From Paracyclopina nana (taxonomy: Eukaryota > Arthropoda > Copepoda > Cyclopoida > Cyclopettidae): a DNA stretch of 64,000 nt. The translations under genes were made by a program, and so were the position numbers. Of this stretch, positions 11,736 through 23,400 are shown one piece after another. Numbering within the stretch: the first letter of the stretch is position 1; every line of letters begins with the position of its first letter. The DNA lies in contig JAGUCH010000008.1 in NCBI GenBank assembly GCA_019096065.1, positions 1,307,001 to 1,371,000 of the forward strand, given 5' to 3'. The notes beneath the pieces were generated by a model. The model was not told where the DNA came from, searched no databases, and saw only the letters and a list, made by a program, of their open reading frames with translations.

Positions 11736-11809
11736 TAATTAATGCTACTGAAGAGCAAATTGAATTGGCTCATAGCTGAACTAATCACAGTTATAAATGC
11801 AATTTCTCC

Positions 11810-11862
11810 GCTCAAATGATCCGAGGCGGTGAAGCATCGCGACTCCGCCTTGGACTCCTAGT
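11810..11862 (+). repeat. Dispersed 50-bp hairpin motif, copy 2
   Basis: CTCAAATGATCCGAGGCGG ... CTCCGCCTTGGACTCCTAG. TCCGAGGCGG and CCGCCTTGGA form a near-perfect stem with a loop of about 15 bases. Confidence 0.75.
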
Positions 11863-11890
11863 TACAGTATGCTAATTGATTAGGAAACAA

Positions 11891-14800
11891 ATGGCTTCTC
11901 AGCTTTATCTCGAAGTTGAGATCTCAAGTGACAACATCATAATTTTTCCAGCTCATGAAGATGATAAGAGGACCAGAGGACTCCTCTATTTGGCACCACA
12001 AGAGTCTGGCGTGGAATTGAGGCCGCCCAAAAGAGGCTGCATTTCAAAGAGGCAATGCATCAGAATTGGAATTGGAGCACTCATCACTTTCTGCCTTTTT
12101 GTCCCGTTTCTTTTGGCTCTCCTTCTATCTGAATTAAATGCACCGCATAAACCTCTCATTTGGCGGACAAGAAATGTCGCTCAGAGCTCTCAGCAGGAAA
12201 CTGTCATCATTCAGGTACATAAAAAAATGCCGAATTTTTCCACAATTTTAAAAAACACTAAATTTCAGGCCATTCCTATTGATGGATATGTGAAGGAAAG
12301 AATCACTGGGTGCGTTTTTGACTTCGCTTCCGGAAGGAGGCTGAAAAGCTGCGAGGGCAAAGGGTACGTAAACTGACTTTATGTCCCTGACAATTCAAAT
12401 TTTTGTCCGTTATTTCACTATCAACAACCAAGCTTACAGCTTACATCTTGTTTGTTATTTGCCAAAAAAAGCAATGGATCTTGATTATTCAAAATTATGA
12501 TCATTAGTTTTATGAACCGGAAAATTTACCGGGACATAATATATTTTACAGTCCTTGTTTTCAAGGAAGGCAATAGGGAAATAAAGCTTGAGAGTAATTA
12601 AAACAGGAGAAAAATCGCAGGCTCGGGCCAGAAAATGTTGAAAAGGCAGTGGAACTTAATAATTCAAAATCATGTAAATGCGTTTTATGAACCGCAAAAA
12701 ATTACCGGGACATAATGAATTTTACAGTCCTTGCTTTCAGGGAAATAAAGCGTAAGAGTATAAAAAAAAGGGGGAAAAAATCGCTATCGCTGGCTCGGGC
12801 TAAAAAAAGTTCACTAGGGCTCCATAAATCTTATACTCCTTACTCGGCCTCATTTTATCCTCCAGTATTAGATACTAATAGATATTTATTTGTATTTTCA
12901 AGGAGTAAGATCTTAAAGGTGAAGAGATCTCAGTGGGCTGAAGTTGCTGGCAATCCCGAAGTGTTCAAGGAGAACCTTGCAATTATCATTGTTGATGACA
13001 ACAAGGATTGCCATTATGGCGGAGATTCGCATGAAACCATTGGCCAATATTGCTTTCGGCCTTCATTTTCATTCAGGGACATCACCACGTAATTGCTACT
13101 ATTTTTCAATAATATTCAATCAGATGGGAAAAACTCGTTTTTAATTGATTTTGCTGGTAGCCAATTTCAAAATGTTCACTTTCACTAAATAGGACCAATA
13201 ATGGCGCTCAAATCCCACTTTTACTGGTTCAACATGTTGATATTGGAATGCTCTTTGATGCCAAAGATGATAACAATGTGGAACTCAACATAGATGCCAA
13301 TAAGGACTTTATTGAAAAAATCGATGTAATCCCTACATAGAAGATCTAGAGGGTGATCCCAAAAAAATGAGAGAAAAAGTCAAAAAATTGTTTTTTAATA
13401 TATCTAAAATATATTTTAAAAATAGATGAAAACTATTTTTTTAAATATATATTTCAATTACATCAAACATATTTTTTTCCCTACATAAATGTTTTTTTTA
13501 AATATTTCCAAAATATTTTTTTTGACAAATTGAATTTTTTTGTAAAGTTAAAATAGCTATTTTTTCAAAAAAGTGAAAGAAAAAAAGCATTTTTTTTGTT
13601 TAACAATAAACTTTCAATTGAAAATCAAAATTGCAGCTTTTTTGCCCCCATTCAGTAAATATGATATTAGTGTTAAGCTGCAATAATAAATTCTCATTTT
13701 TGAAGGATCACACTCTAATCACGAAATTTTAATCTAAAAAAATGCTTTTTTCCCAGTATTTATGTGATGCTCGCAACGAAAATGAGGATTCTTGCTTGCC
13801 CCAAAAAGTGGAGGGTGAACCGAGCTTATTCATTCACGACAAGCAAATAAGAGGTAAAAAAACATCTTTTAGACCCAAAAATTCAAAATTTTGGACCAAA
13901 TGTGACCTTTGTTTACTTCTAAATACCCTAGCTCATTTATCCTAAAAAAATTTTTAAATGATTGTATTTGAAGCACCAAAAAACCAGCTGATTCCTAGTG
14001 ATTGATGCTTCACTCGAATGATCCGAGGCGCAAAGGCGCAACTCCCCGCCTTGGACGTCCAACTAACTCAGCTTCCGTTTTACCCTATAGGAACTCAGTC
14101 AAGACACGTGAAATGCTTTTGGGGGAATTCCTCATGTTTGGGCTTTCCCAACAAAAGGGAGACTGAGGATTTTTGCAACGGCTACGACGTGGACACGAGT
14201 TTTTGCCAAGATTGGTCTCAGTTTGCCTATGTGTGCAACATGAAGGTGGACAATGGCACGGATTTGGAGCGGAAATTCAGGCTCCCCTCCAGGGGCAAAT
14301 ACAAGTGCGAAATGGCCAATTTGAAAGAGTGCGCTTCACACTGGTCCAAATGGACCGAAACCAGCTTTTTGGGACTGTACTACAGGTACCAGAGCATAGT
14401 TGAGCTTGTGGAACTGGGACAGTTTGTGAAATGTGTCCAAGTGCCAGTTGTCTCATTGAGCAAAGCCTTTAGTGCATTAGCCATTTGAGTTTTAGCCATT
14501 TGTGGAATAGCCCTTTGTAGCATAGTAATTTGTGGAATAGCCATTAAGTGCATAGTAATTTGTGGAATAGCCATTGAGTGCATAGCCTTTAGTGGAATAG
14601 CCTTTTGGTGCAAATCCTTAAGTGAAATGGCGATTTGTAGAATAGCATTTTATGAAATAGACATTTTAGGAATAGCATTTTGTGGAATAGCATTTTGTGG
14701 AATAGTGTAATAGCGATTGTAGTATAGCCCTTTCTGGAATAGCCATTTGCGGATCAGCCAGTTGTGAAATAGCCTTTTGTCAATTAGCCAATATTGCAAT

Positions 14801-15796
14801 AGCCTTTTAGCACATAGCCAATTGTTAAATAGCCTTTTATGGAATAGCCTTTCAGGGGATAAGCATGAGTGGATTAGCCTTTTGAGGAACAGCCTTTTGT
14901 GGAAAAGCCATTTGCGGTGAAGCCTTTTGACGAAATGCCTTTTGTGGAATAACCTTTTGTTAAATAGCCTTTTGTCAATTTGCCAAAATTGGAATAGCCT
15001 TTTAGCGCATAGCCTTTTGTTAAATATCCTTTTATGGAATAGCCTTTTATGGAATAGCTTTTTATGGAATAGCCTTTTATGGAATAGCCTTTTATGGAAA
15101 AGCCTTTTGGGGGATAGCCACAAGTGGAATAGCCTGTTGTGGAACAGCCTTTTGTGGAACAGCCATTTGTGGAATAGTTTTTTGTGGTACAGCCTTTTGT
15201 AGAATAGCTTTTTGTGGAATAGCCTTTCTGTGCGTAACCTTTTGTGGAATAGCCTTTTGTGGAATTGCTATTTGTGGAATAGTCATTTGTGGATTAGCCT
15301 TTTTGCCGAAAAGCCTTTTGTCACACAGCCTTTTGTCGAAAAGACATTAGTGGAATATCTTTTTTGGAATCACTATTTGTGGAATAGCCTTTAAGCTCAG
15401 TGACAATTTGTTATGGGACAAATTCGACAAAAGACAAAACAAATGGCTATGCAAAAAATGGCTATGCAGCAAAATAATAAGAGACAACTGGTTTAAATTA
15501 GATGAAAATATGCTAGGAATCACTATCAAATGGTGCACAGCATTTTGAGACTGGAAAATGGTACAAATCAGTAGCTAAAGTAGGTGCTCGGTATTAAACA
15601 ACCTTTTTGTGGATAATGTTAGTTAGCATGAAGCCAAATTGAAAAATAGTCCCTAAATCAGTACTTTTTCCCTTGTAGGTATTGCTTTTATAGAAGGCCT
15701 GGCACATCAGCTGACTTTTGTTTGGTGAAAGAAGAGTCTAAAGAAACATGGAGGAAAGAGGCCGATGCTGACTGCGTCTTGAGACTAGACATATAA
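11891..15796 (+). CDS. Type II membrane protein with TSP1-like cysteine-rich ectodomain
   Basis: Seven exons join in phase: 11891-12214, 12269-12363, 12903-13088, 13193-13325, 13757-13853, 14091-14385 and 15679-15796, for 415 residues ending in TAA. The sequence shows a short cytosolic part, a basic patch, one membrane helix (IGIGALITFCLFVPFLLALL, about residues 60-80), and a long ectodomain. In the last third, TQSRHVKCFWGNSSC, a WSQF and a CASHWSKWTE motif with regularly spaced cysteines resemble thrombospondin type-1 repeats. A cell-surface or matrix-binding role is inferred, not shown. Exon 4 could also run on to a TAG at 13,338-13,340. I prefer the donor ATCGAT/GTAATC because the next exon continues in phase 0 with new cysteines. 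The start is uncertain: ATG 11,891 opens the frame, but an acceptor TTTTTCCAG at 11,943-11,951 could join this frame to the preceding XK-related-like exons. I do not recognise an ortholog. Confidence 0.6.
14012..14068 (+). repeat. Dispersed 50-bp hairpin motif, copy 3
   Basis: CTCGAATGATCCGAGGCGC ... CCCCGCCTTGGACGTCC, in the intron just before the TSP1-like exon at 14,091. The stem arms are conserved while the loop differs from the other copies. Confidence 0.7.
14460..15395 (+). repeat. 15-bp minisatellite TAGCCTTTTGTGGAA in an intron
   Basis: About 60 degenerate units of 15 bp (TAGCCTTTTGTGGAA, with TAGCCATTTGTGGAA and TAGCCTTTTATGGAA variants) fill most of the 1,293-bp intron 14386-15678. 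Because the unit is a multiple of 3, long open frames appear on both strands (for example 14650-15123 minus). They encode only KRLFH-type reiterations and are not genes. Confidence 0.95.
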
Positions 15797-15870
15797 TAAT
15801 GGGCAAGACGTGTGAAAAATCCCCAACTTTTCAGCGAAAACAGCCAATTATCAAAAACTGAATAATAGTT

Positions 15871-16056
15871 CCCTACCCCCTCAGCAAAAGTTAGGCCCCA
15901 AGAAAAATCCCTGAGAGGTCGGGAAAGACTTGAGAACCGAGCTACTATTTTTCATCCGAGCGTAGCGAGGAAATGAAAAATGTGCGAGGTTCTCAAGTCT
16001 TTCCCGGCCGATCAGGGATTTTTCGCAGGGCCTAACTTTTGCTGAGGGTGGTAGGG
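15871..16056. mobile_element. 186-bp palindromic miniature element
   Basis: CCCTACCCCCTCAGCAAAAG at 15,871 is answered by the near reverse complement ending at 16,056. The arms continue inward through TTAGGCCC, AAAAATCCCTGA and GGGAAAGACTTGAGAACC to a centre near 15,960. The whole could fold into a long hairpin typical of a foldback MITE. I could not define a target duplication. Confidence 0.75.
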
Positions 16057-16990
16057 ATTCATTTTTCTCTACCAATAAACGCAAATCCTTGGTAGCTTGA
16101 AATTCCAAGATTATCGCGACCTAAAAATTCGATCCGCTACTATGCAAGTCAGTGTGACGTCAGAAAGATATTTAGTAGTGATGGAACGAATTTTCAAAAT
16201 CCGAGTTACATTTTAGCGAGAATAAGCCTTGCATTTGACCGTAATAAAATATAGAGGGAGCTCATGTCCGGCCTTTCGGAAAATTCCTCCGCTGATCTTA
16301 GGCCCCTTTTAAAATACGCAACAGCTTTTCCAATTGCTTTTTTTTAAAAAAAAACTGAAGATGTAGTAGCATAAAACCAAAATATGAGCTGTCATTTGAA
16401 GACATTTGCAAAATGTTCCGGATTTCAGGGAACTTTCTATTTGCCAGAAACATAGTTCTAATGGATATTGAGTTCTTTGGTGAATATGCCATGCATAAAA
16501 GGTGATTTTTTCACCAAAATTGCAGTTGAGAACAATACTAATGAGTTTATTATCATCATTTTTGAAAATACTGCATAGGTTTCAAGAAAAATTAATAAAA
16601 CGTGATTTCTCATAGCTACACCGCTGCGTTGATACTAGCTCTATTTTCACTATAGGGGGCGCTATTTACCCTCGACGACAGGGACTATTAATGCATTAGA
16701 AAACTATCATACAAGATGATAACAGTCAAGAGCCATTCACAAGTTGGTTTGCAAAAATATTAGCATATTTAGCCATATTTGATTATTAAGCAGTTTGGCC
16801 AAATTTTCCTTTTCTCGTTCCATCACTAATATTCAGGCATTCAGCAATTATTGCAGCTCGCAGACGCTAAGAAAACTAATGATCTTTAGCCTCTTTGCAA
16901 ATTTTGGAGGAAATATTTGACAATTTGGCTTGATTTTGCACCTTTTCTTATTGGTTGACGGCCGTAAGCAAACAATTTTACAAACTTTTT
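16057..16990. other. Intergenic, no gene recognised
   Basis: AT-rich sequence with scattered short open frames lacking coding character or splice support. Nothing else is assigned. Confidence 0.5.
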
Positions 16991-17310
16991 TTAGTTTAGT
17001 AGGGAATTGGCCGGGTGACACTTTTTTTTTCCCGGGAAAAAATAATCCCTGGTGCGAGAAAAAGCTGAGAAGTATTTGGAAATTGAAAGCCTACCTGGGA
17101 TTTGCGGTTACTGGTAGAGAAAAAACTGAGCTTTTAGCTAAGGGAGGAGTAAAAAACCCAACTATGAAATGAGACTAAAGAAACTCAACAATCAAAAACA
17201 GCATAAAAATGAATAAATTAAGCGCCTACCTGGATTTCACAATATTCGTCAGCTGTCAGCTTGCCGGTCAAATCGTAAAATTGACAAACTTTCGGCAAGT
17301 ATGGGCGGTT
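16991..17310 (-). CDS. Possible 3' end of a small minus-strand gene
   Basis: Three short segments on the minus strand join in frame through introns of about 46-55 bp, the size usual in this window. A segment ending at 17,230 contains DLTGKLTADEYCEIQ and then CAG/GTAGGC. Exon 17,095-17,174 (SHFIVGFFTPPLAKSS...) again ends with CAG/GTAGGC. Exon 16,991-17,048 ends at TAA. The upstream part is not resolved: the frame meets a stop at 17,311-17,313, so an acceptor must lie between there and 17,290. No family recognised. Chance cannot be excluded for so short a model. Confidence 0.3.
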
Positions 17311-18770
17311 TCACCAATTATTCTTACTTGTGCTCTTTTTCACTCGTTTCCACGCGAACTTAAATTCGCATCAGCTGATTTGTTGACTAATTTCGTTGCG
17401 CGAACCGACCGCGCTTCTTTCAGGCCAAACAAACTTTTTTGCATAATTGTTGCAAACATTAAATTGATACTTGAAGCAAAATATTTATTCAATAGGAAAT
17501 TTAGCAAAAATACCAATGTAAATTGAACTAAAAAAGTCGCTTAATTTTAGCAATTATCTTTGAAGCTGCATATGTTTAGGTATGATTGGCTTTAAAATCG
17601 ATCCGTTCGCATTATTTGTTTTTCTTTAGAATCAAAACAAATTAAACTGAAAGTAACATGGAGTGGTGGAGTTTCGCGGAATTTTCCCTATTAATGTGGG
17701 TATTTTTAAGCTCATATCCTCATTTCTCAGAATAATAAGTCTAAAAATATGATTCTGAAGCAAAAGCTGTTTTTGACCTCTTTTGGTGACCTTTAAAAGA
17801 ATAACCTTCAATTCTTTTATTTTGCGCGGAAAATTCCTACAAAAAAATACTTGTACATTTTGTTGGCGAAAAGTCCTCTATTTTTAAAAGTGGTAGAGAC
17901 TGATCTGGAAAAAGGCATAAAATCGGCTTGAGTTGCATTTATTAGGCTGGGAAATGCGCGAGTTGTTGCAAAAAAGATCGATATAATGCAAAATGAAAGG
18001 CTCAAGGTCAAATCAGCAATTCAAGTCCAAGACAAAGTTTTTGTCAGCTGAGTAGAGACTCAAATTTGAACTGGAATTATTTCTCACAATTTTCAAGTAG
18101 ATGAGCAGCAATTTTAAATGACTTAAAATAACACATGGCCAATTATTTCAAGCTGCTTAAACATATGGCCCATTTTAGAAAAAAAATCATTACATTTCCA
18201 AATTAATGCATGCCACATTAGCTAGTTTTTGTTTGATTTCTCCTCTTTTGTTTACTCTTTTTTTTGCTGCTGCTTTTTTGATAATTTTTAAAGTCAAAAT
18301 GAAGCTTGCCATTTTAGAAGCTTATCTCAAAAAGAGAAATCCACTTTTAGCCAAAAACTAAGGCTAGAAATTATAATTATGGCAATTAATGGCAAAACCT
18401 CTTTGATCAAATCTCATTCAAGTTGAGCATATTTCTCAAATAATTAGGCACTTGATTAGGTCATACAAGAACAGCTGATCTTCTTGCCCTTGGAGGCTTT
18501 CTTAATGTATTCCAAAAGCTCTCTAAGGGCATTTTCAGCCGCCAAATATTTCCACAGCAGCTCTCAAATCTTGCGGTTTTTCCGCCATTTAAAAATCTCT
18601 AAAAAAATTCCAACCTCGCTCAATTCCGCCAAATCGCCAAAAACTCCACACGATTTCACTCGTTAAAAATAAAATTCAAAAACCTCCCCCGAAAAAATCA
18701 AAGTATTTTTTTATTATTATTCAGTTCTAATATCACATTTCATAGATTTCTAAGCATGGAGACGCTCACT
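17311..18770. other. AT-rich intergenic region, one possible coding relic
   Basis: Mostly featureless. On the minus strand near 18,480-18,600 two frames read MAEKPQDLR and LLWKYLAAENALRELLEYIK, then KASKGKK. They are offset by one frame with no intron between, which would suit a frameshifted pseudogene. I do not call it a gene. Confidence 0.35.
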
Positions 18771-19234
18771 CGACGTGAAAACGCGACGGCGACGGCGAAG
18801 CCGCGAAGAAGAAACTTCATCAGTAGCAAAGCTACCAAGTTCGCCGCTGGAAAAAGGCCGAAAAAGGCCGGAAATCGGGCGCCCCCGCACGACCCCGGAC
18901 CACCGGAGGGTAGGTGAGACTCCCGCGCATCTTTGCGTGCCGGAAATGCGACCCCGCTTGCCCGGATGCCCGGGATGCAGCCCGATTTCGTTGCTCCCCG
19001 CGATTTCGCGTACTTTTGCTGGGCTCGCGGTCGGGCCGCGCCGGCCGGGCTGGGCGGCTCGCGTATAGCGGCCGGTTGTTGGCCGCGCCGTTAGTTCCGG
19101 GCCGGCCCGCCAGGTGGCGCTGCGATCGGCCTCCCAAAACGCTCTTTAGTCGCTGTACGTACGTAGTAGCCGAGTCTCCTTTGTGAAGAAAAACAATGTT
19201 CCATCTTTCAAGGCCTCGTCAGCGGAATTTTCAC
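18770..19234 (+). promoter_or_regulatory. GC-rich promoter region and 5' UTR exon of the 20,459 gene
   Basis: A sharp GC-rich island (CGACGGCGACGGCGAAGCC, GGGCCGCGCCGGCCGGGC and others) with many CpGs, unlike the AT-rich surroundings. It is followed by a strong donor TTTTCACTAAG/GTAAGG at 19,234/19,235. The next strong acceptor on the same strand is TTATCCTTGCAG at about 20,405, 53 bp before the ATG at 20,459. I infer a non-coding first exon in the island spliced across an intron of about 1.17 kb. More GC-rich, CGAGGGC-type repetition follows at 19,240-19,440. Confidence 0.5.
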
Positions 19235-20458
19235 TAAGGTAAGGGCCCGAGGGCCGAGCCCGAGGGCGAACTACGGGCCCTGGCTGCCCGAGGGCGGGGT
19301 CAGGGGCGGCCCAGGGGGGGCATAGGGCGTTGGAAAGTTGGCTGAATTAGGGTACAGCAATTCCCCTTGCTCGGTTGGGGCTGGCCGAATTTCGGCCGCT
19401 CGGGCCGAGTTTGGCCGGCGGGCAGGTTTGGGCTGTCAATTCACCAATTTCCTGCTGTTCTATGACGAAGACAAGCAAGCTGCATTATCATAGGAGTGAA
19501 GTAAGCTGCTAATGCTGCTGCACCATGATATTACACTAGATGTGAGCATGGTCCCTTTTTTCAGCTCTGAAATGATTGTCAAAGTCGGGCTAGGGTTGAT
19601 TAAACGGTTGGCAGTAGTGCAGGTTTTTGCTAAGGGTTTTCCTTGGTTCCATGTCAGCTGATTGCAATTGGCTGAATTCTGGTTTTTCCAACCAATGCAA
19701 CCATACTAAAACCATGAATGTTTGTTTTAATTTTGGAATATTTATGTCTGTTGCTTTTAAAAAGTGCCCAATTTTTTTTTTACTCTAGGGTTGAATTTTT
19801 CGGCTTGTCTCTTGTTTTAGCCTAGATTCGCATAAAGGGGAGTAAATGTCTACTTTTTCACTTTTGAATGAGTGCAAGGTTATAGTATAAATGAAAGTTT
19901 ATACAATGGTTTTTTGTAAGGTTAATAATTCATGCATAAGCCCACTCTTCATTCATAGCATTCATTTTCACTGACCTTTTATCATCATTTTCGAAACATA
20001 AGACTTGTTTTGAGACCTTTTAACGTTTTTCTTACCTTAACCTTACCAGGCTTCAATTTTTAAAAAGGTATTTATTATGCAGAAAAAGGCTTGGTGCGTA
20101 TATAGTCATCAGTTCTGTTTAAACTGAAAACGTGTTTAGCATATAGACAGCATTTCGTCATGTAGGCTAGATATGACATAAGGACACATTCGGTGAATCA
20201 TAACTTGATGTGATTTCACAGCCAAAATTCATGTAGATCTCAAATAAAACGGAGAAAGCTGCATGAATGCACTTTTCCCATAACCCTCACATTCATGCCC
20301 TGCTATGGAAAAATGGGAGCTTTTTCACTAGAGCTTTTTACGAAGAAGAGCATTCCTTAAACGAAGTCCTTCTTTGAAGGAAAAATAATGAAGTTATCCT
20401 TGCAGATAGTCGATTCCCAACTCTGAACCACACTGGGTAGACGCACAGTGTGCCCAGG

Positions 20459-23400
20459 ATGTCTGGTCGTGGTCGAGGACTGCGAGCCAATTCAGGCACC
20501 TCCTCCTCCTCTTCGAACGGTTCCAGTCCTGCCCCAGGACGGTCAACCGCTTCGCGTCAACTCGGAGGGGGGAACACTTCAACTCGGAGCTCTTCGGGGT
20601 CACCGTCCCAACGTACAAGGAGCCTGACCCCTTCGTCCAAGAAGGCCCCAACGACGGGTGTGGTCACTCCAAAGATTGCAAAAGTCACTCCGACAAACAG
20701 CCCAGGCCAGGCCAAGATGATGGCCAAGCCTTTGCCCGCTGAAGGGAATCCTATGACCAGTCCCGCTCCCATTCCGGACAAGCGAAGGAGTTCTGCGGAG
20801 GAGCGAAGGCGAAAGAGTCGCCGTCCCAAGTTTCAGGACAACCCTCCGGCTCCTGAGATTGTGGAGAAGAAAGCCTTGCAATTGGCCTCGGCCAATGAGG
20901 ATGACAAGTCTGAGGAGACTGCCAAAAGCGACATGATGGATGTCGATGAGGACGAAGAGGAGGTGGACGATGACGAGGAAGCATCCCTACTTCGGCAGCT
21001 CGAGGAAACGCCTTTGAAGGAAGATACAGATGGCTGTGAGACCACAAAGACCAACGGTGTCCACCATGATACAAATGGTGATGATGAGGACACCCTTGCC
21101 CCCATATCAGAGACGGTGTCATCGCTTGTCGATGACATTGTCAAGCAAATCGACAGCGAAACCCTCAATGGCAGTAGTGCACACGAGGCCAAAGAAGAGG
21201 GTGGTTCGGAGTCATTGCTTGTCGTGTTGGGCAAAGAACTGAAGCAGGCTGTGAGTGACTTTGCTGAGGCTGATGAAGACTTTGATGAGGCTCTACTAAC
21301 TCGGTGCTTGATCAACCGAGTCCACTCAGTGTTTAGAGGACGTAATATTCGTGATAGCTGCCCCCCTCCCATTGACAAAGTGGCATTGTCAGCAGATTTC
21401 TTCAGAGATATTTTTTTGCCAATGCAAGCAAGTGCCAGTGTCACTGAGGAGTTGGCCAAGTGCATCATTCAAGCCGGTCAGCTAAAGACAGAACAACATA
21501 ACAACACCATACCAGAGCTTAAGAAAGAGGAAACCGAGGATGACTCTTCCATCATCAGTGAACCTCCCGAGTTACTTTCGCAAGTCGATGGAGTCGACTC
21601 GTCTGCCGAGACCAGATCGGAGGATCCCAAGGATGAGGACAAGGATCAAGAGGAGCTTAAAGAGGAGTTGGACAACTCCGAAACAATGAAGTGTGACAAG
21701 CAGAAAATTCTATCTGAGATGGAGAACAAATTTGCCAAAGAGACTCAGAATGCCTTAAAGCACAGGCCGGTGTACAAGAAGAGGAACAAGTCAGAGAGTT
21801 GGGACTTTAAGAATGGCAGCGAAGATGATGATCATCATCAATCCTCGTCTGCCGATAAGATCCTACTCATGAAGGAGCCAGGTGAACTGGAGGTTGTCGA
21901 CAACAATGTCAATGAGGATGACCAAGATGAGAACATGCCCCTCCACACCTCATCCACCAGTTCCACCACATGCAAGTCCCTGCGGAAATTTCGCAAAGGC
22001 TCAAGGAACTCCTTGTCGACATCTTCAATCGATGTCGTGATGGATGACCATGAAAGCGAAGGTGGGCCCAAGTCCAGAATGGTCCCCATGTCACCCCCTC
22101 CCCCTCCGCTTACCCCGGAGGTGGGGCCTTCTACCATGCCACTTCGCATTGACATTCCGGATCACTATTCGTCCTCAACGCCTTCCTTTTCGGGAGGGTA
22201 CCCAAGGCTTCCGAGTGGTGCACGAGGGTACCAAAGGCTGCTCACAAGGACACCCCCAGCTGCCAGAAGTGGGATGAGTGCCTCATTCTCAGAGGCTGTC
22301 GTCACCAAGGAAGATGCTGAAGTTGCTGCAACCGCCATCAAGACCTCACCGGTTCCTCCGGTTGTTGTTCCAATGAATGTTGTCTGCTCGAAGCCCTCAA
22401 ACGATGAACACCCCTCCCTCAAAATCCGGCTGCCCAAGGTGGCAGCCCCTAGTGGAGGGAACAACTTAGTGATAACCTCAACCAGTGTGGCTGTGTCAAC
22501 CCCACATCACAAGAAGGTGCCAAAGCGGAGGAACCTCCAGCCCGAAAGCGATGGAGTTGACACCGAAGAGGAGGTGATGCTTGAGCCCAAGCGCAAGAAG
22601 TTGATGTCTGAAACCATATCTGAGCCAGAAAGGAGCTTAGTCTCTGCTGATGAGGAAACGGATGGGGGTGGCAAGACCACTCCGGACAGTCAGATCACAA
22701 GCGATGACAAGTGAGTACACCTACTTATACGGCCTTGCGTGAAAATGTGAAGGTAGCTCTTCGCTTTGCTTCAAGCTCAACTCCTAAGGTTTCTTGCCTG
22801 TAATCAGAGCCTGTTGCCAAAACTAGCTGTAATTGGCTTAAGTTCTACATTGGCAGAATATCTATTCATTTTTTCAAATGCATGCTTTTTGGTAACAAAG
22901 CGAAGAAGGACTTTCCTAAAATTGGAGCCTTTTTTATGGTGCCTTAGCGAAGGATTTCCCTACATGATTTATTCCTGTTTGAGTTATCTGGCATATAGAG
23001 TCTCATGGGGGCATGAAAACAAGACAGAAAGCCCCCAAAAGCGCTCTGTATAAATATAGATGCGTTAGATGATTTAGATAGCTGAGATGATCATCATTTA
23101 TATTTGAACCGTCTTCTGATGATTTTTGACAATCCTCATCTCTATTGGGACTTTTACTTACCTGTGCTCAAGTGCGGTATAAATATAGATGATTCTTGGA
23201 TTAGCCATCTACAATAGACCAAATATAGATAATTTTTTACTTTAACCAAGCTCAAGCAAATATGATGGCTTTAGATAGATTGCTCCTTATAATACTTGGC
23301 TCTTTTAAAATCTGTACTTAGGAAATACAATTAGAAAGGTTATAATCCCTTTTCATTTTATGGTGAGGAAAATCCAAGAATTCCTCATTAAAGAACTAAA

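Noticed and set aside
13326-13340. Ending the TSP1-like protein at the TAG at 13,338
   Set aside because: A donor at 13,326 continues in phase through three further exons with conserved-looking cysteines and ends at a clean stop.
14650-15286. 157-codon minus frame rich in KRLFHKRLFH and similar neighbours
   Set aside because: A 15-bp repeat is open in several frames on both strands. Composition, not coding, explains it.
18484-18666. 60-codon plus-strand frame
   Set aside because: The antisense strand looks more protein-like, but it is broken by a frame offset. At best a pseudogene, so not listed as a gene.
20557-22464. Long minus-strand open frames opposite the large nuclear-type gene
   Set aside because: Shadows of a GC-rich plus-strand coding exon with consistent plus-strand splice phases.
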